Origin: Glandiceps talaboti
Taxonomy: Eukaryota; Hemichordata; Enteropneusta; Spengelidae
Direction: 5' to 3'
DNA: 64,000 nt
Assembly: GCF_964340395.1 (NCBI RefSeq)
Contig: NC_135564.1
Coordinates: 19,697,319-19,761,318 of the forward strand
Below, piece after piece: positions 11,904 to 23,491 of the stretch. The stretch's first letter is position 1. Each line of letters starts with the position of its first letter. The notes beneath the pieces were generated by a model that ran no database searches, was not told the origin of the DNA, and saw nothing but the letters and a program-made list of their open reading frames with translations. The position numbers were made by a program, and so were the translations under genes.

Positions 11904-12279
11904 TAGACTCTCTCACAGTCCTCGGAGCTTCGCTTTACTAAAATTAAAGCTAAACGAATTATTTTGCATGTACCGATACCAGCTATATAACCGTACTCAA
12001 ATATCCTTGTACTGTGCACCCTCATCGACCATGATAGAGATAACCATTCGTTGACGTGTGACTGCGACGCTCTGTGTTTTTGCAAAGCCCGAAAACAGGG
12101 AGTGTCGCAGTTACACGTCAACGAATAGTTATCTCTATGTGGTCGATGAGGGTGCACAGTACAAGGTTATTCGAGTACGGTCATGGAGTACGTTATGTAG
12201 ATGGTATCGGTACATACAATATAATTCATTTAGCGTTAATTTTAGTAAAGCGAAGCTCCGAGGACTGTGAGAGAGTCTA
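11904..12279. mobile_element. Fold-back (hairpin) element, ~376 bp, near-complete palindrome
   Basis: The left arm 11,904-12,067 and right arm 12,104-12,279 are inverted copies. The ends are TAGACTCTCTCACAG and its complement CTGTGAGAGAGTCTA. Inner matching words include CCTCGGAGCTTCGCTTTACT and TGTACTGTGCACCCTCATCG. About 36 bases separate the arms, and even these are partly complementary. The arms differ by some substitutions and a short indel near 12,180-12,200. TA at both outer edges fits a TA-type target duplication. Short ORFs crossing it are by-products of the palindrome. Confidence 0.85.
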
Positions 12280-13740
12280 GTGAAATATCTATCATCGTTT
12301 CAATTTTAGTCAAATATGGACATATCATTTTCAAATTTCACACACTAATTAGTGTACAGTGAGGGCTCGTCACTCACAAAATCTTGACAATTTTCCTGTA
12401 GTGATTAAAACATTTTTGACAACTAACTTTCATTGGGACTTGAAAAATCACAGACATAGAGCTAAATTTCTTGCATAAATCATGAAATTGCAAGACTATA
12501 CCCTTACAGAAGACATTTAAATCTGGCTATTAAAGGTATGAAGTGAGTATATTTCAGTAATCTGTGGCAATAAGTTCTTTCTCCCTGGGAGAATGGAAGT
12601 ATATCACCAAAGTTCCATGATGGATAGGTGATATTTGTTTGTAAACAACTAACTACACAAGTTGTCAAAAAAAAAAGATAAATAATGTTTTCGTCTCTTT
12701 TTAGGAAATGTAATTCCGTGAGAACTTCATTACTTTAAACACGAGTAACTTTCAGTTTTCAGGTATTTGCAGTCAAGTGTAATTTACATGTAAAATGAAA
12801 TATTAAAGGTGTGAAAGCTGAAAGGGAAACTGTCATACATCATTTACACTTATAATAAATATGTAGTGTTCAATTGTTGCTGTAATTACATGTAGGGAGA
12901 CTCACCTCTGGTTATATCTAGGATTCTAGGTACCGGAAATGATTCGGTCTGTTCAATGTAGGTCTTTCATACTGGGCATCACAAGGCACTTTTACTGAAT
13001 TTCACAGGATAGTGGTGTCATAATTTGCACGCACCATGTCACCCATCTGTGACATGCAGGCAGAATCGCAACATAACACATGAAGTACTGAAGACGTTAA
13101 ACCGGCAGGTGATCATCAGTGAAAACTAATACTGGTGATAAATCCTAGGTTTGTCCATGGATGTATTAGTGAGATGGTCAGGTATATGTCGTAGAAAATC
13201 AGAGTAATTTGTAGCTCTCGGCGGCGATTGATGATACCCGCCACATGCCCCAGCATGCAGCATGCCTCAAACCATGTTGTTGTAACTTGTTTTGTACGCA
13301 ATGACCCGATTCCTGTTGTAATTTACATACGACTTTATATACAAAACTCCCTAGGAGGAAGAAAAAAAAAAGAATGACGTAAGAGCCGCCTAGCGCATAC
13401 TTAAAATCGCATATAAATATCCAGTCACTTCCGCATATTGGAGCACAGTCGGTGCCAATCGTCTAAGCAGTAACATCTTAGTCCAACCACACATTTCCAG
13501 TTTACGAATATTTTACAAGGGAATACTATTATATATACAGTCTGTATTAAGATGTGGATTACATTTTGTCATATTCCTAAAAAACCTTCTGAAATATTCT
13601 TTCTTTTTAAGTTTATTGCTAATCGTGTATAACCTAATAATCAGCCTGTGTACAGGACACATTCTATACTGAACGCGCGCTACTCACTCAGCATTCTATA
13701 TCTAACACACAAATATAATTATACGTCTTGACTTCGTGGA
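12280..13740. other. Spacer with a possible promoter-like stretch
   Basis: No gene is recognisable. At 13,410-13,425 a TATAAATA box lies upstream of GGAGCACAGTCGGTGCC, which would suit a promoter on the plus strand, but no coding exon was found downstream. This is weak. Confidence 0.3.
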
Positions 13741-13746
13741 ACGTGC

Positions 13747-13812
<66 letters not shown>
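13747..13812. repeat. (CA)n microsatellite
   Basis: About 32 uninterrupted CA units. Confidence 0.95.
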
Positions 13813-13813
<1 letters not shown>

Positions 13814-15160
13814 CAAAAATGGTATAAAAGATAAATTACAAAAAAGTCAAGACAACCGTTGACAGTCTAGTATGTATAGAGAGAAGTGGTGCTAACTGAT
13901 ACGAAATCTAACACCAATGAGTGATACTAAAATGATTCGCTCTATGAGCCACCGTCATTTTGTTTTAATTTTTTACAACCAGCAGACTAAACTACATAAA
14001 CTTCTTCTATCATATCATCTTTGCTACGTTCATTAGCTTACATGCGCTATCTACGCATTCAAATTTGCTATCACATTTCTACTGTATCGTAGTCAGTGAA
14101 TTATTCACGCATTTTTTAATGAATTCAAATTGAAGACTACTTCTGTTTGTTGTCGGCTTTATATCATGATAACAGTATAGTAAAATATGAAATATTATTA
14201 GCCATATTGGCAAATATGTTCTATATAAGCTGGACAGTTGAAAGTCGGTCTTCAGAGTCAATCACAATGACACATGATATAGCGCAATTTTAGGAGTTTT
14301 TTCACGCACGCTACTATAGTAGCTCCTCTTCCCTAAATCTAGCCTACACAAATGTTTAATAATGAAGGGAAGCAGTCGGAAACTGTAGTTAGGTCCAGCC
14401 TAATGACGGTCAGTTTTTTTCCCAATGAAATATATTAAATCCTACTTCCATATTGATATCACAGTAGACGCTAGCATTTTCTTAAAATCGTAGTTACTTA
14501 ACTCGCACAATTAGGAAATTAGTAAAAACAGGTCTTACCTCTAGTCCGCGATGTGGGCTGCTAGGCACATCTAAGCAGAATGGTGATAACGTTTCAAAAA
14601 TATGTCACGTGGTATATTTTGAATGACGGTGATTGGCTACTTACAAGTCGGTTGTACCATTATCATGCAGGTAATGAAGTACCAAATTATTGCTGATTCC
14701 CTAAAATGACCCTTTCCGTCACAACAAAGGGAGAACCCATTTTAGTTATAGAGTGTTATCTTGAATAAAGAACACCAGTCCAGTTCAAACTAAATTTAAA
14801 AGAAAATTATTTACGATTGTGATCATAGATATTGTCAATAAAGTGTGTTTTTTGTTGTTGTTTTTGTTTAAAAAAAGGTAAACAAATACATAATCGACAA
14901 GGAACACCGCAAGTTCAATATTACCGCTAATATCAGTTTTTCCAGGTGTGAAAAGTCAATGACTAAAGTATACGAAACAGTGAGAGTCATCATAGATGGC
15001 GATTACGGAGTTATATGTATCTGAAATTACGTATTATAGTTGTCTATGCCACTTCGGAGATCAAAGCAAAAAAAGCTATCGGCAACGAGAATGAGATATT
15101 TATAAATTGAAAGTATTCCGATAATTTGAAAGTTGACAACACCTTGAAAATTTCGAGAGC
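13813..15160. other. Spacer, no gene recognised
   Basis: Only short AT-rich ORFs occur (for example minus 14,079-14,261), with no recognisable domain or splice structure. Confidence 0.45.
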
Positions 15161-15189
15161 GAAAACCACTAAATATGACCAGCATTCCT

Positions 15190-15345
15190 CCACATACCAG
15201 GAGCTGATAACCTTGAAGAACTTTAGAAGTGACTTGAGGCTGATGGCTAACTAGCTCCGCAGGGAGTTGAGGAAGTATAAAGGGCCGTTGTGCCGCTATT
15301 GATCCCTGCCGGGATTAATTTGGAGCGTTTTGAGGTTCTGGAGAA
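15190..15345 (+). repeat. SINE 3' fragment, same family as 18,511-18,815
   Basis: The words CTCCGCAGGGAGTTGAGGAAG, AAGGGCCGTTGTGCCG and TGATCCCTGCCGGGATTAAT match the 3' half of the SINE at 18.5 kb (CCCCGGGGAGTTGAG, AAAGGGTCGTTGTGCCG, TGATCAGAGCCAGGGGTAAT). It is diverged, and the tail is replaced by TTTA repeats. Confidence 0.6.
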
Positions 15346-15575
15346 AATTTATTTATTTATTTGGTTTTTTTTCATTTATTTATGTATTTATTAAGCATCT
15401 AACAGACATTGCCCAATAACAGGATTGTTAGTGCTGGATGAAGCCGGAGTACCCGTGTAAAACATGCGACACTCTTCTTTCTTACAGCATGGTTAATGTA
15501 ATCAAACCCTGAATGGGTTCGAACCCCAACCACAGAGGCAAGTGGTTTAACCACTCGGCCACAGACAACCCACAA
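15346..15575 (-). repeat. tRNA-derived SINE (minus strand)
   Basis: On the minus strand an RNA polymerase III A box (TGGCCGAGTGG, 15,561-15,551) is followed 25 bases later by a B box (GGTTCGAACCC, near 15,525-15,515). These are the internal promoter of a Ser/Leu-like tRNA head. The body continues to an AAATA-rich tail at 15,390-15,346. The tRNA fold beyond the B box does not close into a proper acceptor stem, so this is a SINE rather than a tRNA gene. Confidence 0.75.
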
Positions 15576-16603
15576 AAGGTACATTTTGAATTCACATTGC
15601 TATTTGAAATAACATCTTGTAGTTTACAAAGACAAATGTATATGGTACAGATGGTTTATCTTGGCTAATTTATGGGTCTTTTCTTGTCGCGAATTGTATA
15701 TTTTTTCTTATATTTATCATTCTACACTGTCTTCACATGCATGGGTGTGTTTGTTGAATTAACCTTAGGGATTTGACATTCACTGTAATGTATGATTCAA
15801 GTGTTGTATGCTTATAATCATTTAACACTTGCTTTTATTGTGATCAGTTTCTTATTAATACCTCGTATGTAGCATTCTAGTGGAACTTTCACAACCAAGT
15901 ATAAATAATTATATAAAAATGATGTCACGATAAGAATAAGACAAAATTACTCTGATAAATGCTTAAATTGTGGGATGGTGGCAATTTGTGTGATATTTCA
16001 CATAAATTTAGTTTTATTAAAAAGAAAGGAAAAATGAAAGAAATCAAACTACATGACGGTTAAACTTGCAATGATCCATGTCTCAATTGCAGAATTGTTT
16101 TCTTTTTCTTTTCTCAATTTCATTTAAATTCCACCAGATCGTTCATTTCACATATTTCCTGGAATGCGCAATTTGCTATTCTATCACAAAAATATTTTTA
16201 TTTAGATAGTGAAAACTCAATTTGTACAATATTACAGGATGAAGACAACCCTAAGCTAACGTTCAAATTATGCTGTAGACTTTACCATTTGTACGTACAA
16301 TAGACCTATACCTCTTATTTCATCATTGGGTGTATACGTATGGGGAACCAATGTAGCGTTTAACAGACACCTCAAGATATTTCCTTCGTTCTAATTTTTC
16401 AGGCATTATTTTATAGTTTGTGATGATAATTATATCAGAGTATTAAAAGTTACTAAGTCTAAATCTTTGCTAAATATTGTTACTCAATATTTCCCTAGTG
16501 GTAGTTACTTCATATCATGTTTTACTATCATGTCGGAATACCAGACATTTTATCAAACATATCGCCTGCATGATTTATTACTAAACTACTACTACTACTA
16601 CTA

Positions 16604-16621
16604 CGTATGTATGTATGTATG

Positions 16622-16682
<61 letters not shown>

Positions 16683-16729
16683 TGTATGTATGTATGTATG
16701 TATGTATGTGTGTCTGTCTGTCTGTCTGT

Positions 16730-16768
<39 letters not shown>
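16604..16768. repeat. (GTAT)n then (GTCT)n then (GT)n microsatellite
   Basis: A tetranucleotide run is followed by GTCTGTCTGTCT and a GT dinucleotide tract. Predicted proteins such as repeated MYVC or YIHT strings are translations of this repeat. Confidence 0.95.
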
Positions 16769-16772
<4 letters not shown>

Positions 16773-17117
16773 CACTTCGAAGATTGTGTTGAAATTTGAT
16801 GGATATATTTCTTGGAATGTAGGTACGCTGATTTATTCAGAACATAGTGAGTGTTTTAATGATATGTAAATGATGTCTAAAATGGGAAATTGGGTAAAAA
16901 AAATTAGAACTCAAGAACTACTTGATAGATGGGGCTGACATTTGGTGGGAATGTTTCTAAAAGTGTTAACCTGCCAATGTTGTTCAAGGCATTGACGAAC
17001 AGTGCCGAAGCAACCATGACCACGCCCTTGGTAACAGTCAAATACCAGTATATTCTGTGCAGATATCAACATCATTTGGTAGGAAAGTGGATAAACATCC
17101 AAAGAATGATAAATGTG

Positions 17118-17400
17118 TAAAAATCAAGGTGCAGGAATTTGGAATGTTATTCCTATTCACACCAGGTCGAAAAGTTCTCCACATATTTTAGGAAATCTTT
17201 GAAACAATATTTAGTAGAGCAGTACAAGTGATAAAATTGTAAACTTTGATGAGATAGACTTTTCGTCTGTTGTATAGACTTCCCAAGTAGTAAAGAGACT
17301 TGTGTGTGTACATTTGTTTTTCAGTTATGTATTTCAGTCCTATCGATGACTGAACAATAAGCAATGCTAATGTATTGTTATCAGTCGCAATGTACAATGT
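17118..17400 (+). mobile_element. 3' end of a CR1/L2-type LINE (5'-truncated)
   Basis: The plus strand reads approximately GIWNVIPIHTRSKS, and after a frameshift RKSLKQYLVEQYK followed by a stop. This is the usual C-terminal end (W-N-x-I-P ... F-K-x-x-L-K-x-Y-L) of CR1/L2-like ORF2 proteins. A 3' UTR-like stretch follows. The equivalent place in duplication unit 2 (around 22,850) lacks it, so it arrived after the duplication or was lost from unit 2. Confidence 0.6.
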
Positions 17401-17746
17401 CGGGGGGTCAGGCTAGACTAGCTTTAAGCTATCACCTTACTCCCCATTTACCTTTCTCTCTTTTGTTTTGTTACCAAGGTTTTGTACTCATTTATATATT
17501 TGATGGGTAAATAAACCACTTATGAATGTGTACCTAGCTACCATGACCATGCTACATTTCTGAAATGAGATGTACAAGATGAACAATATTTGCGCTAGAT
17601 GAGACTTTTTTGGCGGTCTCATCAACAAGCAATGCTAAATGTATTTTCTAAATTATTTTGATTTTTTGTTAGAAATTTGTCATTCAAATTGTATTGGTTT
17701 CGTAAGGGGAAGGGGTGTCAGAGCCTAGATTCTATGTAATATAGGT

Positions 17747-18090
17747 TACACTTTAGTCAGACTTCGATAACTTGAGAAAACCTCTAAATATTTGTATCAA
17801 TGTTTTACGTACGGCAGCTTTAGAACTAACATACCATCGCCGACACTGCAGATTTACTACATTTGTTAAATGAAGGTTTATGATCTCGATGGAACCTTCC
17901 ACATATGAGCTGTGTTTAGACTACGTACACTCGTGATCACCGTCTCAGTTTTCGGACATAATCGTGTTACATTACAACTGGAAAATGCTATGTAAAAACG
18001 GTATCACCCATTATTGGTTTTTATCATAATTACTTGATTCCCTTCAGGACAGGCTTAAAAGCCGACAGTACATTTTATCCTACATTGTTC
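17747..18090. repeat. 344-bp block identical to 23,148-23,491
   Basis: Comparing the two duplication units base by base, I find no difference across 344 bases, whereas sequence on both sides has substitutions and indels every few tens of bases. No long ORF spans it in any frame, and no RNA gene was recognised. Confidence 0.85.
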
Positions 18091-18510
18091 CCGAAGGTAT
18101 AACCCTACAGTGCACACTGAGAACCCAATAATCGAACACAAAATTTCACACCAATTTACGTTCTTGTCTCACAAGTCACGACTTCACACCATTCCTGTTA
18201 TTTTAATACACTAAAAAAAGAATTAGTGCTATGATATTTAATCACCGTTGCACTAAGTTTATTGTTTTCACAAAAGAAATGCTTATGGACTTTCTCCAAC
18301 TTCGAGTTCGATCACAGTGCTTGGCGGTCCACGTCTAGATGCGTGAAAACTAGCTTTGTCCGATATATACCTGACACACTTGTTTGCTCCAGATACGTTT
18401 CCTAAATTTATTGAAAAGACACCCGTATTTAATTAAAAATATCAGTAATTATGTAAAAGCATCATGAAAAATATTATCATAAAGATTATTCTATATTTGA
18501 ATGACAATGA

Positions 18511-18815
18511 GCCCTGTCGCTGCCTGCTGTGTGTTTCTGAGTGGCTAAAGTCCTTGGGCAAGATTAGAACCACGACAGTGCCTCAGTCAACCCAGCTGTA
18601 TAATTGGGGTCCTGGTAGGATGTAGGTTGCAATGTGAAGGCTTTAATCCTATGTGCTTAAATGGCTGTAATGGATTGTATGCTCCCCGGGGAGTTGAGAA
18701 AGACTAAAGGGTCGTTGTGCCGTTCTGATCAGAGCCAGGGGTAATAATTGTAAAGTGCTATGAGCAGAGCGTGGGAAAGCGCTATATAAAAAACCCAACA
18801 TTATTATTATTATTT
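18511..18815 (+). repeat. SINE with L2-like 3' end
   Basis: The 3' segment GTAAAGTGCTATGAGCAG ... GAAAGCGCTATATAAAAA followed by (ATT)n is typical of SINEs that share the tail of L2-clade LINEs. The 5' part includes GAGTGGCTAAAGTCCTTGGG and CTCAGTCAACCCAGCTGTA. Unit 2 of the duplication shows an uninterrupted empty site at about 23,935 (GAATGACAATGAAATTATATTTAG), so this is a clean insertion. Confidence 0.75.
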
Positions 18816-20712
18816 AGTGTACTTTATAATACAATCTTCACGCCCATTGCTTTCGCGGCAAAACAACTAAAATTGGTGGTGTTGTGACATACGGAATTTT
18901 GCGATCATTGATATCAGTGCTCTAAATACCAACAAAGCAAAAATAATGCAAAGCATAGTAACACTTGGTGTTTTTAAATACATGAATGCTTGGCCATGTC
19001 AATAAGATAATTCCGGTGACAAAATAGACGAGTCGATATCTGTCCAAAACTAAGTTTGTCCGAAAATTTGTACCGCACTCATATTCTACGTGAAGTGACT
19101 GACACTCCCAAACTTAGTCCGATATAGTTTATGAAAGTTTTAAACCACAATCACTGTCTGTCTGTCCGTCGCTCAAACTTTGTTTTTCTAACTGCTCAGC
19201 TAGGACGTCAAGTTCGCTTCTACGATGCGATGGCCTTCTCATCAACTTTAAAGATAATGTTTTGAACTTGGAGTGGATGGGGGCCGTGTTTCCGTGGAGA
19301 CTACAAGATCATATTTGGAGTCAGTGGATAAAAACTGCCTACATGTTAAAGTTGTTTCTGTTCGTGTTTACATTTTTTACAAAAATTCTCCTCCGAGTGT
19401 CGTATTCATTAATTGTGGTGTGACAGTTCGATCTTGGCACTGTTTTTGTTTTGCCAGCTCACAAGCGAACGTGTACTGGTCTAACATTAGAACGCTGATC
19501 TGTGCAGTAAAAAAGGCGCGCAGTAAATAATAATAATAATAATAATAATACCTTATTGTAAAATGTATTTGTACAATGAAATTTGTTGTAGTTCTGCAAA
19601 AAACTTGAGATATAAACAAACAACAATATTTACAGATTACTAAAACAAAGAATATATTCAGTAAAACCAGGACACTACACCAACATTATGACTCATTTAC
19701 AATATGAACAGCTGTTGGATAAAAACTGTTTTTGAAATGATTGGTTTTGGTTTTTAAAAGACTGAGTGTGAACTTTTTAACAATTATAATAATGCAGTTA
19801 CATCAAAATGAGATTTAAAAAGACACTTCACTGAAAACTACCGAGTATCCGGCAATAGACCTTTGGTCTCTTGCTTGTATCATCCGGTTACCATCACATA
19901 CCAATAAAATTGCACTTAGACTCGGTTCGACATTCAAAAATCAATACTATAGTAGATGATAAATCTACAAAAATAGACTCGATATCAAATGCTTTGTATG
20001 TAAATTAGTACATATCACGCAAGGTGAACAGCTAGACCTGCCAGGTACACAAGATTATAGTCCTTACGATTAGTCCAATGACAGTGTGAAAATAATATTT
20101 GCCCCCTACACTAGCTAGGATGATGCAACACATGATATAGTTATTTTATTTAGGCTTCTATTCTGTATACCACAGTCTGAATTCAATATACATGTCTCCT
20201 TCATTCAATAAAGTAACACCTGCTTACATGTTGATAATTATATATATATAATAAACTATCAGTAACCTATATTGGATCGATCACTTATTACCAAATGCTC
20301 CTCCAAGATAAACAAACGCATTCCGTTGCGTGGGCACCTAGCTTGTCTGGACTAGAACCTATTATGGCAGGCATCCAAATAACTTCTACCATTCCAAAAC
20401 ATTACCAAAAAAGGTAAAAAGGTAGCTTATCAACAACAGACTATTCTCTAAATTTAGAACACAATTTCGATGACTTCATCGCCGTTTGGCAAACACATAA
20501 CCCATACTCGACTATCAACTGCCATCAACAAGTAGACACGTATTTTCTTACAGTACAACCATGATTTCTGTCAGATTGCGTTCATCTCCTATCCGTTTTC
20601 TTTCTGGACTATAATTTTGGAAATTACTGGTACGACCTTAGGATGGTGTGTACATAATTGCTTTAAGCAAGCTCATCATAGGAAAAGTTAGTGTGGTCAC
20701 TAGTTCGTGCTG

Positions 20713-20728
20713 TTGGTGGTGGTGGTGA

Positions 20729-20780
<52 letters not shown>

Positions 20781-20813
20781 GGTGGTGGTGGTGGTGGTGT
20801 TGTTGTTGTTACT
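20713..20813. repeat. (GTT)n / (GGT)n trinucleotide tracts
   Basis: A GTT run is followed by a GGT run and GTT again. Unit 2 has a related GGA/GGT tract at 27,218-27,257, so the seed repeat predates the duplication. Confidence 0.9.
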
Positions 20814-22556
20814 TTTTGATGTTTAATTGTATCTCTTTCTCTACGTTAGTAGGACTAAAACTTGAAATGTAAAGAGCAAGAAAATTGACACCTTTAAAAT
20901 AAAGGTGTGCTACTAGACTAGTTCCTACACAGTATCGTTACGATTTATACCTTCACCACAGTTGGCATCCAGCCTAGTGTGGTACTAAATACTAGTCATG
21001 ATGTAGGTGCTCTTACAAAATTGGCACATAGCCAACCGATCTATATTTGTCAAATCTTCCAAACAATAAAATGACTGGTAAAAATCTCCCGATCCTGGCA
21101 ACCACAATACACTTGTCAAAAAAGTCACATGATGAACGCTGTGTGAATACAACTCACGCACATCTAAAATGGTGATTAGGCCAACTGGCATGACGGGTAA
21201 AATTGGAAGTCTGCCAAATTTATCCAGTTTTCAGGTCTTGAAGTGGACTTCTTTATAATACATGAATATATACACGGCTTATTTTAGGATTTACATCAAC
21301 AACGTCAATAAGAACAACGTGCATTTACGGCAGAAGAGGGAGAGAAAGTATTTCAGTTAAACATTTGTTCGCCCCTCCCCCATCCCTCCAGCCCTCTGAA
21401 AGAAAATGTTGCACCCACCTAAACAAAAAAATTCGAGACGACAGCGAGCCGCTTCGTCTAGTATTATTTTTTTATTTTTTTGTTAAGGGAGCCTTCAGTA
21501 TTTACAAGGGGGGAGGGCCGGAGGAAATCACACATGGTCTGTTAAGAAAAACATGACCCTCCCCCCCCCATTCTCCACTTGTAAAAAGTGACCCTCCCCT
21601 TTGTCCCATTTTGTAAAACATGACCCTCCCCATGATAACTGCATATACTGAACGTTAATCAATATTCCCATTATATGTATACATACAAATCAAATTATTT
21701 TGACTCTGTATTAGAAAGCAATATTTGCACATATAAAGTGTGTTGTATGTTTATAGTCATTTAACACTTGCTTTTATTGTGATCAGTTTCTTATTAAATA
21801 CCTCGTATATAGCATTCTAGTGGAACTATCACAACCAACTATAAATAATTATATAAAAATGATGTAACGATAAGAATAAGGCAAAATTACTGTGATAAAT
21901 GCTTTGTGGTATGCTGGCAATTTGTGTGATATTTCACATAAATTTAGTTTTATTAAAAAGAAAGGAAAAATGAAAGAAATCAAACTACGTGACGGTTAAA
22001 CTTGCAATGACCCAAGTGTCAATTGCAGAATTGTTTTCTTTTTCTTTTCTCGATTTCATTTAAATTCCACCAGATCGTTCATTTCACATATTTCCTGGAA
22101 TGCGCAATTTGCTATTCTATCACAAAATATTTTTATTTAAATAGTGAAACTCAATTTGTACAATATTACAGGATGAAGACAACCCTAAGCTAACGGTCAA
22201 ATTGTGCTGTAAACTTTACCATTTGTACGTACAATAGACCTATGCCTCTTATTTCATCATCAGTTGTATGGGGAACCAATGTAGCGTTTACTAGACACCT
22301 CAAGATATTTCCTTCGTTCTAATTTGTCCGGCATTATTTTATAGTTTGTGATGATAATCATATCAGATTATTCAAAGTTACTAAGTCTAAATCTTTGCCA
22401 AATATTGTTACTCAATATTTCCCTAGTGGTAGTTACTTCATATCATGTTTTACTATCATGTCGGAATACCAGACATTTTATTTCTTCAAAAACTGAAGTC
22501 TGTCCACGTCCAATCAAACATATCGCCTGCATGATTTATTACTAAACTACAACTAC

Positions 22557-22621
22557 GTGTGTATGTATGTATGTATGTATGTATGTATGTATGTATGTAT
22601 GTATGTACATGTATGTACATG

Positions 22622-22682
<61 letters not shown>

Positions 22683-22732
22683 TGTACGTATGTATGTATG
22701 TATGTATGTATGTATGTATGTATGTACGTACG

Positions 22733-22766
<34 letters not shown>

Positions 22767-22852
22767 TGTATGTATGTATGTATGTATGTATGTATGTATA
22801 CAAGTATGTATGTATGTATGTTATGTATGTATGTATGTATGTATATATGTAT
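22557..22852. repeat. (GTAT)n microsatellite, ~290 bp
   Basis: This is the counterpart of the 16.6-kb tract in unit 1, expanded and with ACGT and ACAT interruptions. Long ORFs on both strands here are repeat translations. Confidence 0.95.
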
Positions 22853-23147
22853 GACTCCCCATTTATCCTTCTCTCTTTTGTTTTGTTACAATCATTTTGT
22901 AATCATTTATATATTTGGGTAAATAAACCACTTATGAATGTGTACCTAGCTACCATGACCACGCTATATTTCTGAAATGGGGATGTACAAGATAAACAAT
23001 ATTTGCCTAGATGAGACTTTTTTGGCGGTCTCATCAACAAGCAATGCTAAATGTATTTCTAAATTATCGTGATTTTTTGTTAGAAATTTGCCATTCAAAT
23101 TGTATTGTTTTAGAGGTGTCAGAGCCTAGACTCTATGTAATATAGCA

Positions 23148-23491
23148 TACACTTTAGTCAGACTTCGATAACTTGAGAAAACCTCTAAATATTTGTATCA
23201 ATGTTTTACGTACGGCAGCTTTAGAACTAACATACCATCGCCGACACTGCAGATTTACTACATTTGTTAAATGAAGGTTTATGATCTCGATGGAACCTTC
23301 CACATATGAGCTGTGTTTAGACTACGTACACTCGTGATCACCGTCTCAGTTTTCGGACATAATCGTGTTACATTACAACTGGAAAATGCTATGTAAAAAC
23401 GGTATCACCCATTATTGGTTTTTATCATAATTACTTGATTCCCTTCAGGACAGGCTTAAAAGCCGACAGTACATTTTATCCTACATTGTTC
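23148..23491. repeat. 344-bp block identical to 17,747-18,090
   Basis: This is the unit-2 copy of the identical block described at 17,747. Differences begin directly outside (GTTACACT against CATACACT on the left, CCGAAGGTAT against TCAAAGGTGT on the right). Confidence 0.85.

Larger units (their letters stand above)
15801..21450. repeat. Tandem segmental duplication, unit 1
   Basis: This region aligns in order with 21,740-28,030. Matching landmarks: 15,820 with 21,755 (CATTTAACACTTGCTTTTATT); 17,747-18,090 with 23,148-23,491 (identical); 19,030 with 24,152; 19,875 with 24,665; 20,115 with 24,845; 20,860 with 27,320; 21,240 with 27,590. Unit 1 has extra material at about 16,770-17,440 (LINE fragment), 18,511-18,815 (SINE) and 19,085-19,220. 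No complete gene was recognised inside. Confidence 0.85.

Noticed and set aside
11903-12280. Three similar 68-84-codon ORFs, apparently a small gene family
   Set aside because: They arise because the fold-back element is palindromic, so the same codons appear on both strands.
15497-15571. Functional tRNA gene on the minus strand
   Set aside because: A and B boxes are good but the acceptor stem does not close, and the sequence continues into a SINE body and A-rich tail.
22486-22975. Long ORFs with Met-Tyr-Val-Cys and Tyr-Ile-His-Thr repeats
   Set aside because: They are produced by the GTAT tetranucleotide tract; the same happens at 16.6 kb.
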